Part shown: positions 26,019-34,927 of the stretch, piece after piece
Numbering within the stretch: position 1 is the stretch's first letter
Layout of the letters: each line of letters begins with the position of its first letter
Origin: Clostridia bacterium
Lineage (GTDB): Bacteria > Bacillota > Clostridia > Acetivibrionales > DSM-2933
NCBI GenBank assembly: GCA_026416815.1
Contig: JAOAEJ010000011.1
Location: 19,721 to 83,720 of the forward strand
Direction of reading: 5' to 3'
Length of the DNA: 64,000 bases
The notes under the pieces: generated by a model
The model's input: only the letters and a program-made list of their open reading frames with translations
Told to the model about the DNA's origin: nothing
The model's database searches: none
Translations under genes and position numbers: made by a program

Positions 26019-26720
26019 CTATGATTTTCTCTTATAAGGAGATTTATATCCCTGTAGTTTTTCTTCTATAAGTTCCCTTACGATAGCTTGCTGCTTTTCG
26101 ATAGGTTGTGTTGCATCTATTACCATAAACCCTTCTTCTTCAATCATATTATCGTAATTCTGCTTTATAATGCCCTGGAAAATTTTAAAGCTCTCAACCG
26201 GGTCTGTACTCCAGCCCATATCCATTCCGGCCTCATGGTACTTTAGCTGAGGTCTTCCGGCAAGTATCCTTTGGACTGAAATTTCAAGAGGAGCCTGAAA
26301 ATAGAATGCTCCAGTGGGTTTTACAGCAAAGTCGTAAACATTTCTTACCCAATCGGCATCAACGCCTCTAGCCATATCTCTTGCAAAGGCCGTATATATA
26401 TATCTGTCGCATAATACTATGTATCCGGCACGAAGATGTGGCAGAATAAGCTTTTCATACCTGTCTGCAAAATCACTTACATGCATTAGGCTGAAAGTAG
26501 TAGGGGTAAGAAGATTCTTCTTTTTAGCTTTTTTAGTGGATTCCTTGATTAGTTCCGACGAATTCCATTCGGTAAAGAATACAATATAGCCTTTAGATTC
26601 CAGCCATTTTTTCAGAAGATAAACCTGTGTGCTTTTGCCGGACCCGTCACAACCCTCGACAACAAACAATTTCCCCGGATAGGACTTACCCATTCCAAGG
26701 CCTCTTACTTTTTTCATCAT
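26019..26720 (-). CDS. Thymidylate-kinase-like P-loop kinase
   Basis: 233 residues. P-loop VEGCDGSGKSTQ (about residues 21-32), DRYIYTAFARDMARGVD (DRY motif) and a C-terminal helical region as in dTMP kinase. It shares its layout with the downstream gene, which indicates a tandem duplication. The substrate might be dTMP or another nucleotide; the presence of two paralogues plus an HD phosphohydrolase suggests a role other than simple dTTP supply. It is the first gene of a three-gene minus-strand operon. GGAGGAAG precedes the ATG. Confidence 0.85.
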   Translation of the reverse strand: MMKKVRGLGMGKSYPGKLFVVEGCDGSGKSTQVYLLKKWLESKGYIVFFTEWNSSELIKESTKKAKKKNLLTPTTFSLMHVSDFADRYEKLILPHLRAGYIVLCDRYIYTAFARDMARGVDADWVRNVYDFAVKPTGAFYFQAPLEISVQRILAGRPQLKYHEAGMDMGWSTDPVESFKIFQGIIKQNYDNMIEEEGFMVIDATQPIEKQQAIVRELIEEKLQGYKSPYKRKS

Positions 26721-27097
26721 AACAAACTTCCTCCATTATTAATAAGTACAAATTAAGCAGGTATAAATTAATAGAATATAATGTAATTGATTCCTGGTGT
26801 GAGCCACCCAAATTATAGTATTATATTAAGGAATATATGACTATCTATATTAATTATTCGACATAATTGTATTTTAAGTTAACGCATAAAACCAATATTA
26901 ATAAAGAAAAGTTAAGACTTAGTTAAAATGGTGTAAGGTTTAAAATTCTAAAGATATTATACCACAATATGGAGAAGCAAAACGCTCTTATGCATTAGGC
27001 TATCCAGCTAATTTTAGTTGCTGGATGTGGAATTGCAATGATATATATATTATAATAAATGGTGTGTAATAAATTGCAAAAGGCAGGTAGTTTTTGA
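26721..27097. other. Divergent intergenic region with one hairpin
   Basis: A 377-nt AT-rich gap between the kinase operon (minus) and the alcohol dehydrogenase (plus). It must contain promoters in both directions, but I see no clear consensus pair. One small hairpin is present, ATCCAGC (27002-27008) with GCTGGAT (27020-27026), without a T run; it could be an operator or a chance fold. No ORF or repeat family member is seen. Confidence 0.5.
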
Positions 27098-28204
27098 ATG
27101 AATTATAGATTTCAAATAGCCACTAAGGTAGTATTCGGTAAAGGCTGTATCACTGAAAATAAAGAAGAACTTAAAAAGTATGGTAAAAGGGCTGTTATAG
27201 TAACCGGGAAGACATCGGCAAAGACAAGCGGTGCATTGGATGATGTCAGTGCAGCGCTGAATGAGTCAGGAATAGAGTACACGATATACAATGAAATAGA
27301 GAATAATCCCTCGCTGGAAAATGTCAAGGAAGGCGGAAAAGTAGCGGCTGCTTTCGGCGCTGATTTTATAATAGGTATAGGAGGAGGATCACCCCTTGAC
27401 GCATCCAAGGCTGTTGCGGTATTGGCTGTGAATGATATAGATCCCATAGACTTATACAAAAATAGTTTTAACAGCAAACCGCTCCCTATAATCGCAATAC
27501 CTACAACATCGGGTACCGGAAGCGAAGTAACTCCATACTCTATACTTACACGCAATGATATGCAAACAAAAATGAGCTTTGGCAATGAGGATACTTTTCC
27601 AAGGCTGGCATTTATGGACGCAAGATATACCGAGAGTATGAGCTATGATGTGACGGTAAACACTGCGATAGACGCTTTATCTCATGCTGTGGAGGGCTAT
27701 ATTAGCAAAAGAAGTACGCCTATGAGTGATGTGTTTGCCAGGGAAGCTATAGAGCTTTTCGGTAAGAGGATAGACAATCTTGTGAGCAATAAAATCGACT
27801 ATGAAACAAGAGAAGACCTTCTTTATATGTCAATGTTGGGAGGGATGGTAATTGCGCACACCGGGACTACCATTGTACACGGATTGGGCTATTCACTCAC
27901 CTACTTTAAAGACATTCCCCATGGAAGAGCAAATGGGCTGCTCATGAAGGAGTACTTCAATTTCAATTATGAAGCTGCAAAAGAGAAGATTGATAAGATA
28001 CTAAAGCTTTTGAATATGAAAGATATAGAGGAATTCGGAGCTTTGATGGATAAGCTATTGGGTAAAGCGGAAAAAGTAAATGACGAGGAGTTATATAAGT
28101 TTGCCTCGCTTGCAATGAAACAAAGGAGTACTTCATTTAATATTAGAAGTGTTAGCGAAGACGATATGATATATATTCTTAAGAAGAGCTTAAATCATCA
28201 ATAA
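27098..28204 (+). CDS. Iron-containing alcohol dehydrogenase
   Basis: 368 residues of the group III (iron) alcohol dehydrogenase family. Seen are the NAD-binding glycine motif FIIGIGGGSPLDASKAVAVL, the conserved IAIPTTSGTGSEVTPYSIL, and metal-ligand regions NTAIDALSHAVEGY, HTGTTIVHGLGYSLTYF and DIPHGRANGLLM. It probably interconverts an aldehyde or ketone with an alcohol using NAD(P)H in fermentation; the substrate is not evident. The ribosome binding site is weak (GGCAGG). Confidence 0.9.
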   Translation: MNYRFQIATKVVFGKGCITENKEELKKYGKRAVIVTGKTSAKTSGALDDVSAALNESGIEYTIYNEIENNPSLENVKEGGKVAAAFGADFIIGIGGGSPLDASKAVAVLAVNDIDPIDLYKNSFNSKPLPIIAIPTTSGTGSEVTPYSILTRNDMQTKMSFGNEDTFPRLAFMDARYTESMSYDVTVNTAIDALSHAVEGYISKRSTPMSDVFAREAIELFGKRIDNLVSNKIDYETREDLLYMSMLGGMVIAHTGTTIVHGLGYSLTYFKDIPHGRANGLLMKEYFNFNYEAAKEKIDKILKLLNMKDIEEFGALMDKLLGKAEKVNDEELYKFASLAMKQRSTSFNIRSVSEDDMIYILKKSLNHQ

Positions 28205-28276
28205 AATATATATTATAGGTAAAACCTATATTAAACAGAAGGATGTTAATGTTTATAAACACGGGGGTAATTTTTT

Positions 28277-28894
28277 ATGCAGATTAAAGTAGGAGATGTT
28301 GTTTCTGTTCGCCACTATTCAGGAATAAGCCCGTTTAAAAGTATTGTAGTTGAGGCGGGCGAAGGTGTAGTCTCAGTAAAACTGTCAAAGCAGTTTGCAG
28401 CGCTTAATTACTTTGAAGGAGATCCTATTGTACTTGGGTTTGAGAAGCATAGTGAAATATATGTTGCCAGCTGTACGATAGAGCATTTAAGTCCAAAAGA
28501 TAGCACAGTCAGCTTGAAAATAGAAGACATAGAGTTTATTACAAATAAAAGAGTGTATGAAAGATTTCCTGTATCCTTCTATGCTGATGTAAGAATCAAG
28601 GGTTCGAGAAATAAGAGTACTGCTACGGTAAAAAACATTAGCCTTGGGGGACTCATGATTTGTACCAAAAAGGATTATCACCCCGACGAAATGCTGGAAG
28701 TAGATGTGGTTATGGACAATTCTACGCTTTTTCTTGATGTATCTATTATAAGAAAAGCAGAAATTGCTAACGGCTTTGAGTACGGCTTGAAGATTATATA
28801 TAAGAATCTGCAAAACCAGGACATGATGAAACAATATATAAATACCCTCAAGAAGGAGCAAGAGAGTTTTATAAGGGAATTAAGGTATTCCTAA
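28277..28894 (+). CDS. PilZ-domain c-di-GMP-binding protein, YcgR-like
   Basis: 205 residues in two parts. The N-terminal ~90 residues are a beta-barrel like the flagellar brake domain (MQIKVGDVVSVRHYSG). The C-terminal PilZ domain has the c-di-GMP motifs RVYERFP (RxxxR) and NISLGGLMI (NxSxxG). It is likely to respond to cyclic di-GMP and slow or modulate flagellar rotation in this flagellated organism. The ribosome binding site is not strong. It is followed by a phosphodiesterase gene 15 nt downstream. Confidence 0.88.
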   Translation: MQIKVGDVVSVRHYSGISPFKSIVVEAGEGVVSVKLSKQFAALNYFEGDPIVLGFEKHSEIYVASCTIEHLSPKDSTVSLKIEDIEFITNKRVYERFPVSFYADVRIKGSRNKSTATVKNISLGGLMICTKKDYHPDEMLEVDVVMDNSTLFLDVSIIRKAEIANGFEYGLKIIYKNLQNQDMMKQYINTLKKEQESFIRELRYS

Positions 28895-28909
28895 AGGAGT
28901 AGATTTGAT

Positions 28910-29404
28910 TTGGTTAAGATAGCTGTAATATCCGATACCCATATACCTAAAAAGTCTAAATCCCTTCCACAGGTATTACTCGATGGAATAAAGGGGGTAG
29001 ACATGATAATTCACGCAGGGGACATAAACCGGGATTACGTTTTATACGAGCTGGAAGAAATAGCACCGGTCCACGCTGTGGCAGGCAATACTGACGATGA
29101 ATATATTGAGAAAATGCTGGGTAAAAAGAAGATTGTTACAGTTGGGGAGTGCAGGATAGGCATTGTACATGGTGACGGTACGTCGGGAACTACCCTGGAG
29201 AGGGCTGTCAGGGCTTTTAAAGGTGAAAATGTAAGCTGTGTTGTATTTGGACACAGTCATATTCCTGTAAACAATGTGATGGATGACATGCTCTGTTTCA
29301 ATCCAGGTTCCGCTACCGATAAGAGAAAGCAAGAGTACTTCTCCTATGGAATCCTTACAATCGACGGTGGGAATATCCAAGGAGAAATCAAATACTTTAA
29401 ATAG
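28910..29404 (+). CDS. YfcE/MJ0936-family metallophosphodiesterase
   Basis: 164 residues with all motifs of the small calcineurin-like phosphoesterases: SDTHIP, HAGDI, AGNTDDE, IVHGDG and VFGHSHIP. It requires two metal ions and hydrolyses phosphodiester bonds in vitro in characterised homologues; its physiological substrate is unknown. The start is a TTG at 28910, 10 nt after AAAGGAG. It is in the same transcription direction as the PilZ gene and probably co-transcribed. Confidence 0.9.
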   Translation: MVKIAVISDTHIPKKSKSLPQVLLDGIKGVDMIIHAGDINRDYVLYELEEIAPVHAVAGNTDDEYIEKMLGKKKIVTVGECRIGIVHGDGTSGTTLERAVRAFKGENVSCVVFGHSHIPVNNVMDDMLCFNPGSATDKRKQEYFSYGILTIDGGNIQGEIKYFK

Positions 29405-29450
29405 GTAATTCTATTATAAAAACCAAGACTTGGTGATAAAATGACAAAAT

Positions 29451-29504
29451 TCCGTTGTGAACCGACTTAATCGGGGTTATGGACGGGTGAAATTTTCTAA
29501 CGGA
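29451..29504 (+). promoter_or_regulatory. Candidate leader RNA in front of folP
   Basis: TCCGTT (29451-29456) pairs with AACGGA (29499-29504), enclosing a hairpin CCGA/TCGG (29462-29465/29471-29474) and a G-rich internal part (GGTTATGGACGGGTGAAA). The folP ribosome binding site AAGGAGGG (29507-29514) begins 2 nt after the outer stem. A ligand-stabilised fold could therefore control translation of the folate operon. A folP-associated RNA motif is known in Clostridia by name, but I cannot verify that this matches it. Confidence 0.4.
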
Positions 29505-29519
29505 CAAGGAGGGTAACGT

Positions 29520-30704
29520 ATGGTAAATGCAAGGCTGATATACACCGATAACATGAGTATAGCAAGGGAAGAAATACGAAAGATAGAGGTAGATGCAGCT
29601 TCCATACCGTGGCTTGCGCCTAAGGCTGTACATGTGGCAATAAAGCTGGAAAATGTAAATACCTATGCTGCAAACATAATAAAGCAGGAAATGCTGGGTA
29701 AGGGCGGGGACGCTGCTGTCAATAAGGGTGTTGTAAATTGCCGTGTAGAAAAGTCAGACGTTTTGGTAATGGGTACTTACAGCCAGCTTAATAAGCTTAT
29801 ATATAAGCTTGGAATGCAGCCGGGAATTTTAAAGGAAATAGCTATTGAAATACAAAGAATATTGGAAGGCCTGGACAAAGGAAAGCCTGAGGCTTTTGAG
29901 TGTGGAAAGTTCAAGCTGGCAATAGGTGAAAAAACTTACGTAATGGGAATCCTAAATGTAACACCTGACTCATTTTCCGATGGTGGAAGATTTAACAGCA
30001 TAGAATCCGCTGTAAAGAAAGCTAAGGAAATGGTACAGGAAGGGGCGGACATAATCGATGTAGGCGGCGAATCTACTAGGCCTGGGCATGAGCCCATAAA
30101 CGCCCTGGAGGAAATAGGTAGGGTAGCCCCGGTAATAGAGAGGCTGGTTAGGGAAATAGATGTACCTATCTCGGTAGATACTTCAAAGGCTGTAGTGGCA
30201 GAGAAAGCATTGCAGGCTGGGGCACATATTGTTAATGATGTATGGGGAATGCAAAAAGACCCTGCTATTGCAGAGGTAGTTTCCAGATTTGGAGCTGGGG
30301 TCGTAATGATGCACAATCAGGATGACAGAAATTATAGTGATTTGATGGGTGATATAATAAAGTTTTTAAGAAAGAGCATAGAGATAGCCGAAAAGGCAGG
30401 TATCGGTAGGGAAAGCATGGCTATTGACCCCGGAATAGGGTTTGGAAAAGGGCTTGAACACAACCTTGAGGTTATGCGGAGGCTAAGGGAGCTAAATACT
30501 CTGAATCTTCCCGTACTTCTGGGTACATCAAGAAAATCCATGATAGGAAATATCCTCGACCTGCCTGTCACCGAAAGGCTTGAAGGTACAGCTGCTACTG
30601 TAACTCTGGGTATAGCCAGTGGAGTTGACATAATACGCGTCCATGATGTTAAAGAAATGGCAAGAGTAGCCCGGATGACCGATGCGATGGTGAGGGTAGG
30701 ATGA
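29520..30704 (+). CDS. folP: Dihydropteroate synthase with N-terminal extension
   Basis: 394 residues. Residues ~137-394 are the catalytic barrel: MGILNVTPDSFSDGGRF, DVGGESTRPGHEP, VSVDTSKAVVAEKAL, IVNDVWGMQ, DPGIGFGKGLEHN and LLGTSRKSMIG. It joins dihydropterin pyrophosphate with p-aminobenzoate and is the target of sulfonamides. The first ~130 residues are an extra domain found in some clostridial FolP proteins, of unknown function. The ribosome binding site AAGGAGGG lies 5 nt upstream. It overlaps folB by 4 nt. Confidence 0.95.
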   Translation: MVNARLIYTDNMSIAREEIRKIEVDAASIPWLAPKAVHVAIKLENVNTYAANIIKQEMLGKGGDAAVNKGVVNCRVEKSDVLVMGTYSQLNKLIYKLGMQPGILKEIAIEIQRILEGLDKGKPEAFECGKFKLAIGEKTYVMGILNVTPDSFSDGGRFNSIESAVKKAKEMVQEGADIIDVGGESTRPGHEPINALEEIGRVAPVIERLVREIDVPISVDTSKAVVAEKALQAGAHIVNDVWGMQKDPAIAEVVSRFGAGVVMMHNQDDRNYSDLMGDIIKFLRKSIEIAEKAGIGRESMAIDPGIGFGKGLEHNLEVMRRLRELNTLNLPVLLGTSRKSMIGNILDLPVTERLEGTAATVTLGIASGVDIIRVHDVKEMARVARMTDAMVRVG

Positions 30705-31072
30705 TGGATAAAATAACTCTTAAAAATCTAAGGTTTTATGCATACCATGGTGTATTGCCTGAGGAGCAGGCAAAAGGACAGAATTTCTACATAGACGTGG
30801 AAATGTACGTGGATTTAGCAAGTGCCGGAGCCACAGATAACCTTGATGAAACGGTAGACTATTCTGCAGTCTACGAGGTTGTAAAAGATATAACAGAAAA
30901 AAATAAATTTCGACTTATTGAGAAGCTGGCGGGCGAAATTTCCCGGGAAATATTGTCGAGGTATAGGAAAATAAATGAGATAATAGTCCGCGTAAGAAAA
31001 CCCGAAGCTCCAATCAACGGCGAATTCGATTGGGCCGAGGTAGAAATAAAGAGGTCTGCAAATGGTGCATAG
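30701..31072 (+). CDS. folB: Dihydroneopterin aldolase
   Basis: 123 residues with FolB motifs KITLKNLRFYAYHGVLPEE, NLDETVDYSAVYEVV and RFRLIEKLAGEI-like (KNKFRLIEKLAGEIS). It converts dihydroneopterin to hydroxymethyl-dihydropterin and glycolaldehyde. The start overlaps the folP stop (ATGATGA), so translation is coupled; a second ATG follows immediately at 30704. It overlaps folK by 11 nt at its end. Confidence 0.95.
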   Translation: MMDKITLKNLRFYAYHGVLPEEQAKGQNFYIDVEMYVDLASAGATDNLDETVDYSAVYEVVKDITEKNKFRLIEKLAGEISREILSRYRKINEIIVRVRKPEAPINGEFDWAEVEIKRSANGA

Positions 31073-31547
31073 TGTATTTTTGGCTCTGGGGTCAAACATG
31101 GGAGACAGGGCAGAAAGCCTCAGAAAAGCTATAGAGAGTGTGGGAAATGTAAGTAAAACCAGGGTAATAAAAGTTTCGGACATATATGAAACCGAGCCTG
31201 TAGGATATACCGACCAGGCTAGCTTTCTAAACATGGCTATATACATTGAAACCGCCTTAGAGCCGGAGGAGTTACTGGCAGAGCTTCAGGAAATAGAACT
31301 AGCGATGAAACGGACAAGGGAAATACACTGGGGACCGAGAACCATAGATATAGATATACTTTTATATGGTGAAAAGACGGTATCACTTCCACACCTTACA
31401 ATTCCCCACCCAAGAATGTTTGAAAGAGCGTTTGTATTGGTTCCGTTGAGGGATGTATATCACCAGCGAGCAATTAACGGTAAAGACATTGAGGAGATTA
31501 TAAGTAACTGCAGTGATAGAGATGGATTGAAGGTTTATATGGAGTAA
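31062..31547 (+). CDS. folK: Hydroxymethyl-dihydropterin pyrophosphokinase (HPPK)
   Basis: 161 residues. Motifs VFLALGSNMGDR at the N terminus, YETEPVGYTDQASFLNMAIY, and the active-site segment RTREIHWGPRTIDIDILLYG are diagnostic of HPPK. It transfers pyrophosphate from ATP to the pterin alcohol, giving the FolP substrate. It is the last gene of the folP-folB-folK operon, translated from within folB. Confidence 0.96.
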   Translation: MVHSVFLALGSNMGDRAESLRKAIESVGNVSKTRVIKVSDIYETEPVGYTDQASFLNMAIYIETALEPEELLAELQEIELAMKRTREIHWGPRTIDIDILLYGEKTVSLPHLTIPHPRMFERAFVLVPLRDVYHQRAINGKDIEEIISNCSDRDGLKVYME

Positions 31548-31558
31548 GTATAATGCAC

Positions 31559-31927
31559 TTAAACCGATGTAGAGGTTTTTGTGCATTTTTTTGTTTGAAG
31601 GTTAAGGATATTTGCCGAATATTCATTTCCCCAGTCGCACATCATATGCAGAATAGGTTGAAGGCTTTTACCGTATTGGGTGCTGGAATACTCTACTTTA
31701 GGGGGTACCTGGGCATATACCTTTCTCTCTATAATTTGTGCTTGCTCCAGTTCTCTAAGCTGCTGTGTCAGCATTTTTTGAGTTATTCCAGAAAGCACTT
31801 TTTTGAGTTCTCCAAATCTCATAGTACCTTGATTTAAGTGCCATAGAATCAAGACTTTCCATCTTCCTCCTATAATATCCAATACCAGCTCAAGTGAGCA
31901 TGAATATTCGTTCTTAAGTTCCGCCAT
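31559..31927 (-). CDS. HxlR-family transcriptional regulator
   Basis: About 122 residues, a winged-helix protein with the HxlR pattern: the CSLELVLDIIGGRWKVLILW start, RFGELKKVLSGITQKMLTQQ recognition helix region, LRELEQAQIIERKVY, and PPKVEYSSTQYGKSLQPIL wing. Such regulators often respond to electrophiles or redox stress, with the conserved N-terminal Cys. ATG 31927 follows GGGGG by about 7 nt. It converges on folK with an 11-nt gap and no clear terminator between them. Confidence 0.9.
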   Translation of the reverse strand: MAELKNEYSCSLELVLDIIGGRWKVLILWHLNQGTMRFGELKKVLSGITQKMLTQQLRELEQAQIIERKVYAQVPPKVEYSSTQYGKSLQPILHMMCDWGNEYSANILNLQTKKCTKTSTSV

Positions 31928-31952
31928 TTTAAATACCCCCAAACTGTTTTTT

Positions 31953-32018
31953 ATAGATAACCAAACTTAAAAGTGATTTTTCCCACCTAGGAAATCACTT
32001 TTAAGTTTGGTTATCTAT
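31953..32018. repeat. Palindromic repeat, family B copy 4 (short form)
   Basis: A 66-nt element with perfect 27-nt arms (starting ATAGATAACCAAACTTAAAA) and a 12-nt centre. The arms match copy 3 at 18273-18377, but the inner stem is missing. It lies 25 nt upstream of the HxlR start, in its probable promoter region. Confidence 0.85.
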
Positions 32019-32100
32019 ACATAGTATCCTTATTGATACTATACCACAAAAAAGTATGTACTTGATATAAGAAATACTTCCACATAAAATTATACTGTAG

Positions 32101-32164
32101 ATTAATACTACTTTGCTATTTACCTTAATTATGGCAAATTCCAAAATAACAAAGTAGTACTAAT
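32101..32164. repeat. Inverted repeat pair, family E
   Basis: ATTAATACTACTTTGCTATT (32101-32120) and AAATAACAAAGTAGTACTAA (32144-32163) form an inverted repeat with two mismatches. The right arm is also found at 21158-21182 after cphB. Together with family B copy 4 it makes up most of the 320-nt gap between the HxlR gene and the DUF362 gene. Confidence 0.65.
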
Positions 32165-32247
32165 GAGTATATATCACAGTTTTTAGGATAAAGCACTAAA
32201 GTTATACTTTTTATAATATATAATAAAGAATGGCGGAGGTAGAAAAT

Positions 32248-33354
32248 ATGGCATCAGATGTGTATTTTGTGAACCTTAGAGCAAGAAGTGACCGTGAGAA
32301 TAAGGTATCAAAGATTCAGAAACTGTTTGAAAATGCAGCATTTAAGGGATTGGTTTCTAAAGATGATTTGACGGCAATAAAGCTTCATTTCGGTGAAAGA
32401 GGTAATGAAGGCTATATCAACCCGGTATTTGTCAGACAGGTAGTAGATAAGATAAAGGCAGCAGGAGCCAAGCCTTTTGTGACCGATACCAATACTCTTT
32501 ATTCGGGAAGCAGGCACAATGCAGTTGACCATGCAGTTACGGCAATAGAGCATGGGTTTGACTATGCAGTGGTAGGTGCCCCTGTAATAATAGCCGATGG
32601 CCTTATGGGCGAAAATATTAAAAAAGTGGCGATAAATCAAAAACACTTTAAAGAAGCAAAGATAGCAGGAAGCATTGCAGGTGCGGACAGCATGATAGTC
32701 ATGTCCCACTTTAAAGGGCATGAAATGGCGGGCTTTGGAGGAGCTATAAAAAATTTGGCTATGGGATGTGCGCCAGCAGCGGGAAAGAAAGACCAACATT
32801 CCACAAGACAGACGGTAAACGTCCAAAAGTGTATCGGCTGTGGCAAATGCGTGGAAATCTGTCCTGAAGCGGCAGCTGTAGTAAAGGATAAAAAGGCATT
32901 TATTGATACTGAGAAGTGCATTGGTTGTGGAGAGTGTATGACCGTATGTCCTACAAAGGCAATTACAGTAGACTGGTATACCGAGATTCCCGAGTTCCTT
33001 GAGAAAATGACCGAATACGCGTATGCAGCTATCAAGGGCAAAGAGAATAGAGTAGGATATATTAACTTCCTGGTGAACATTACCCCCGATTGTGATTGTG
33101 CTTCGTGGAGTGATGCCCCTATTGTACCGGATATAGGTATTCTGGCATCAAAGGACCCGGTAGCTATAGACAAAGCAAGCTATGACTTGGTTAACGCACA
33201 GTTAGGCTTTAAGAATTCATTGCTGACCTGCAACCACGAGCAGGGAGAAGATAAGTTTAGAGGTATCAGGGAAGAGATTGACGGATTGATTCAGATAAAC
33301 TATGCCGAAGAAATAGGTATCGGAAGTACTAAATATAATTTGATAGAGATATAG
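32248..33354 (+). CDS. DUF362 protein with two 4Fe-4S clusters
   Basis: About 368 residues. The DUF362 domain (KLHFGERGNEGYINPVFVRQ at the start, SHFKGHEMAGFGGAIKNLAM) surrounds a ferredoxin insert with two full 4Fe-4S motifs (CIGCGKCVEICPEAA and CIGCGECMTVCPTKA, about residues 192-240). Such proteins are presumed electron carriers or redox enzymes of unknown substrate in anaerobes. ATG 32248 follows GGAGGT by 7 nt; the upstream ATG at 32230 precedes the ribosome binding site. It is monocistronic with a terminator. Confidence 0.9.
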   Translation: MASDVYFVNLRARSDRENKVSKIQKLFENAAFKGLVSKDDLTAIKLHFGERGNEGYINPVFVRQVVDKIKAAGAKPFVTDTNTLYSGSRHNAVDHAVTAIEHGFDYAVVGAPVIIADGLMGENIKKVAINQKHFKEAKIAGSIAGADSMIVMSHFKGHEMAGFGGAIKNLAMGCAPAAGKKDQHSTRQTVNVQKCIGCGKCVEICPEAAAVVKDKKAFIDTEKCIGCGECMTVCPTKAITVDWYTEIPEFLEKMTEYAYAAIKGKENRVGYINFLVNITPDCDCASWSDAPIVPDIGILASKDPVAIDKASYDLVNAQLGFKNSLLTCNHEQGEDKFRGIREEIDGLIQINYAEEIGIGSTKYNLIEI

Positions 33355-33426
33355 GGACAAAAATATTAAGGGCCAGGGTGTTTGAACTACCGCCCAAAGA
33401 TTTAGAAAAAATTTAATTAACAGCGC

Positions 33427-33470
33427 TTAAGGACTGAATCCTGTACTGTACAGGGTTTAGTCCTTTTAAG
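33427..33470 (+). terminator. Terminator of the DUF362 gene
   Basis: A long hairpin (TTAAGGACTGAATCCTGTAC with GTACAGGGTTTAGTCCTTTT) about 75 nt after the stop; the right arm runs into TTTT. Confidence 0.85.
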
Positions 33471-33573
33471 TTACTCTTAATGTTTTCGCTGACCAAATAT
33501 ATTGAAAAGTTTGTATTTAAAGTAAAAAAGTAATAAAATATTAAGTAAAGTTTTGTCAAAAAGGGGCCAAAAT

Positions 33574-34911
33574 ATGAATAGTTCAAAGATAGAAAATATA
33601 AAAAATACCCGTAAGTTCCTACGTATGCAAGCCATAAAAACAATTCTTGACCAGTTTGACGGTGAAATTATGAAATTACCTGAGGATAAAAGGCAAAGCA
33701 AATATAAAAAAATGGCTGAAAGTGTGTTTCTCTTTTACAGGGGAAGTGCTTATTTGTTTTATTCCGATATCTATAAGACGCCCTTCCCATTCCACACACC
33801 GCAGGATAGGCCAACATGGATACAGGGAGATTTGCACTTTGAAAACTTTGGAGCCTTCAAAAACGGAGAGGGCGAACTGGTATATGATATAAATGATTTT
33901 GACGAGGGCTATATAGGCTCTTACTTATACGATGTTTTAAGGATGACGGTAAGTATTGTTTTGGTAGCCCAGATACAAGGCTACTCAATTGATGAGCAGA
34001 GAGAGGCGGCAGGGCAATACTTAAAGAGCTATTATAAGCAAATCAAAAAGTTTGCAAAAGAGAAAGAAGATTCTTTGGAATGCTCTTTTACAGAAGATAA
34101 TACCGATGGAGCAGTAAAAAAACTACTAAAGAAGCTTCGCAAAAAGGAAGAGGTAGAATTTCTAAAAAGCATTACCACTGAAAATGAAATAAACAGAAGA
34201 TTTCATTGTACTTCAGAAATTGAGCCCGTAACCCAAGAGGAAAAAAACAAACTTCTTGAGGTTTGGCATGATTATCTGAATTCACTAGACACTGAAGATC
34301 GTTTGGCTGATGAAATGTATTCCATAAAGGATGTTGCTGTAAAGCATGGCTCGGGTACGGCATCCATAGGACTGGACAGATACTATGTGCTGATTGATTG
34401 GGATTGCATGCAGTTTGATGTAAATGACAAATATGACGTAGTATTAGAGATTAAAGAAGTACGTGCACCGGTTCCTTCCTATTTTTTACCCCATAATGAG
34501 GAATTCTGGAAGGAATTTAATCACCAGGGAAAACGTGTTATAACAACTCAAAAAGCAATGCACCATAGTGCAGACTCTTTTTTAGGATACCTGACTATTG
34601 ACGATAAGGAGTTTTATGTACGTGAGAGGTCTCCTTACAAAAAACGTCTGAAGCTAGAAAAAATTGGGTATTACAGTGAGTTTTTATCGGTAATAGACAT
34701 TATGGCCAAAGTAACAGCAAAAGCGCATTCCAGGGCTGACGCGGATATTAAACATCATATTTTGAATTATCATAGTGAGGTTGAAATATTGAAAGCGATG
34801 GGTGATGATGTGGATAGCTTTTGCGACCAAATCACATTCTGGACATTGGCCTATACACAACAAGTACATGAAGATTATGAAATATTCTGTGAGTGGATTA
34901 ATCAAAGGTAA
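33574..34911 (+). CDS. DUF2252 family protein
   Basis: About 445 residues. DUF2252 has an aminoglycoside-phosphotransferase-like kinase fold; visible are the FYRGSAYLFYSDIY segment, the catalytic-loop-like WIQGDLHFENFGAF and the following NDFDEGYIGSYLYDVLRM. The C-terminal end carries AKAHSRADADI. Kinase activity and substrate are unknown. ATG 33574 is 7 nt after AAGGGG; a TTG at 33553 would extend it by seven residues. It is monocistronic, with a terminator following. Confidence 0.85.
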   Translation: MNSSKIENIKNTRKFLRMQAIKTILDQFDGEIMKLPEDKRQSKYKKMAESVFLFYRGSAYLFYSDIYKTPFPFHTPQDRPTWIQGDLHFENFGAFKNGEGELVYDINDFDEGYIGSYLYDVLRMTVSIVLVAQIQGYSIDEQREAAGQYLKSYYKQIKKFAKEKEDSLECSFTEDNTDGAVKKLLKKLRKKEEVEFLKSITTENEINRRFHCTSEIEPVTQEEKNKLLEVWHDYLNSLDTEDRLADEMYSIKDVAVKHGSGTASIGLDRYYVLIDWDCMQFDVNDKYDVVLEIKEVRAPVPSYFLPHNEEFWKEFNHQGKRVITTQKAMHHSADSFLGYLTIDDKEFYVRERSPYKKRLKLEKIGYYSEFLSVIDIMAKVTAKAHSRADADIKHHILNYHSEVEILKAMGDDVDSFCDQITFWTLAYTQQVHEDYEIFCEWINQR

Positions 34912-34927
34912 TTTATGTACATTGAAA

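Noticed and set aside
31559..31837. Plus-strand frame 31553-31837 downstream of folK
   Set aside because: It is the reverse strand of the HxlR regulator gene, which has strong family motifs and a ribosome binding site.
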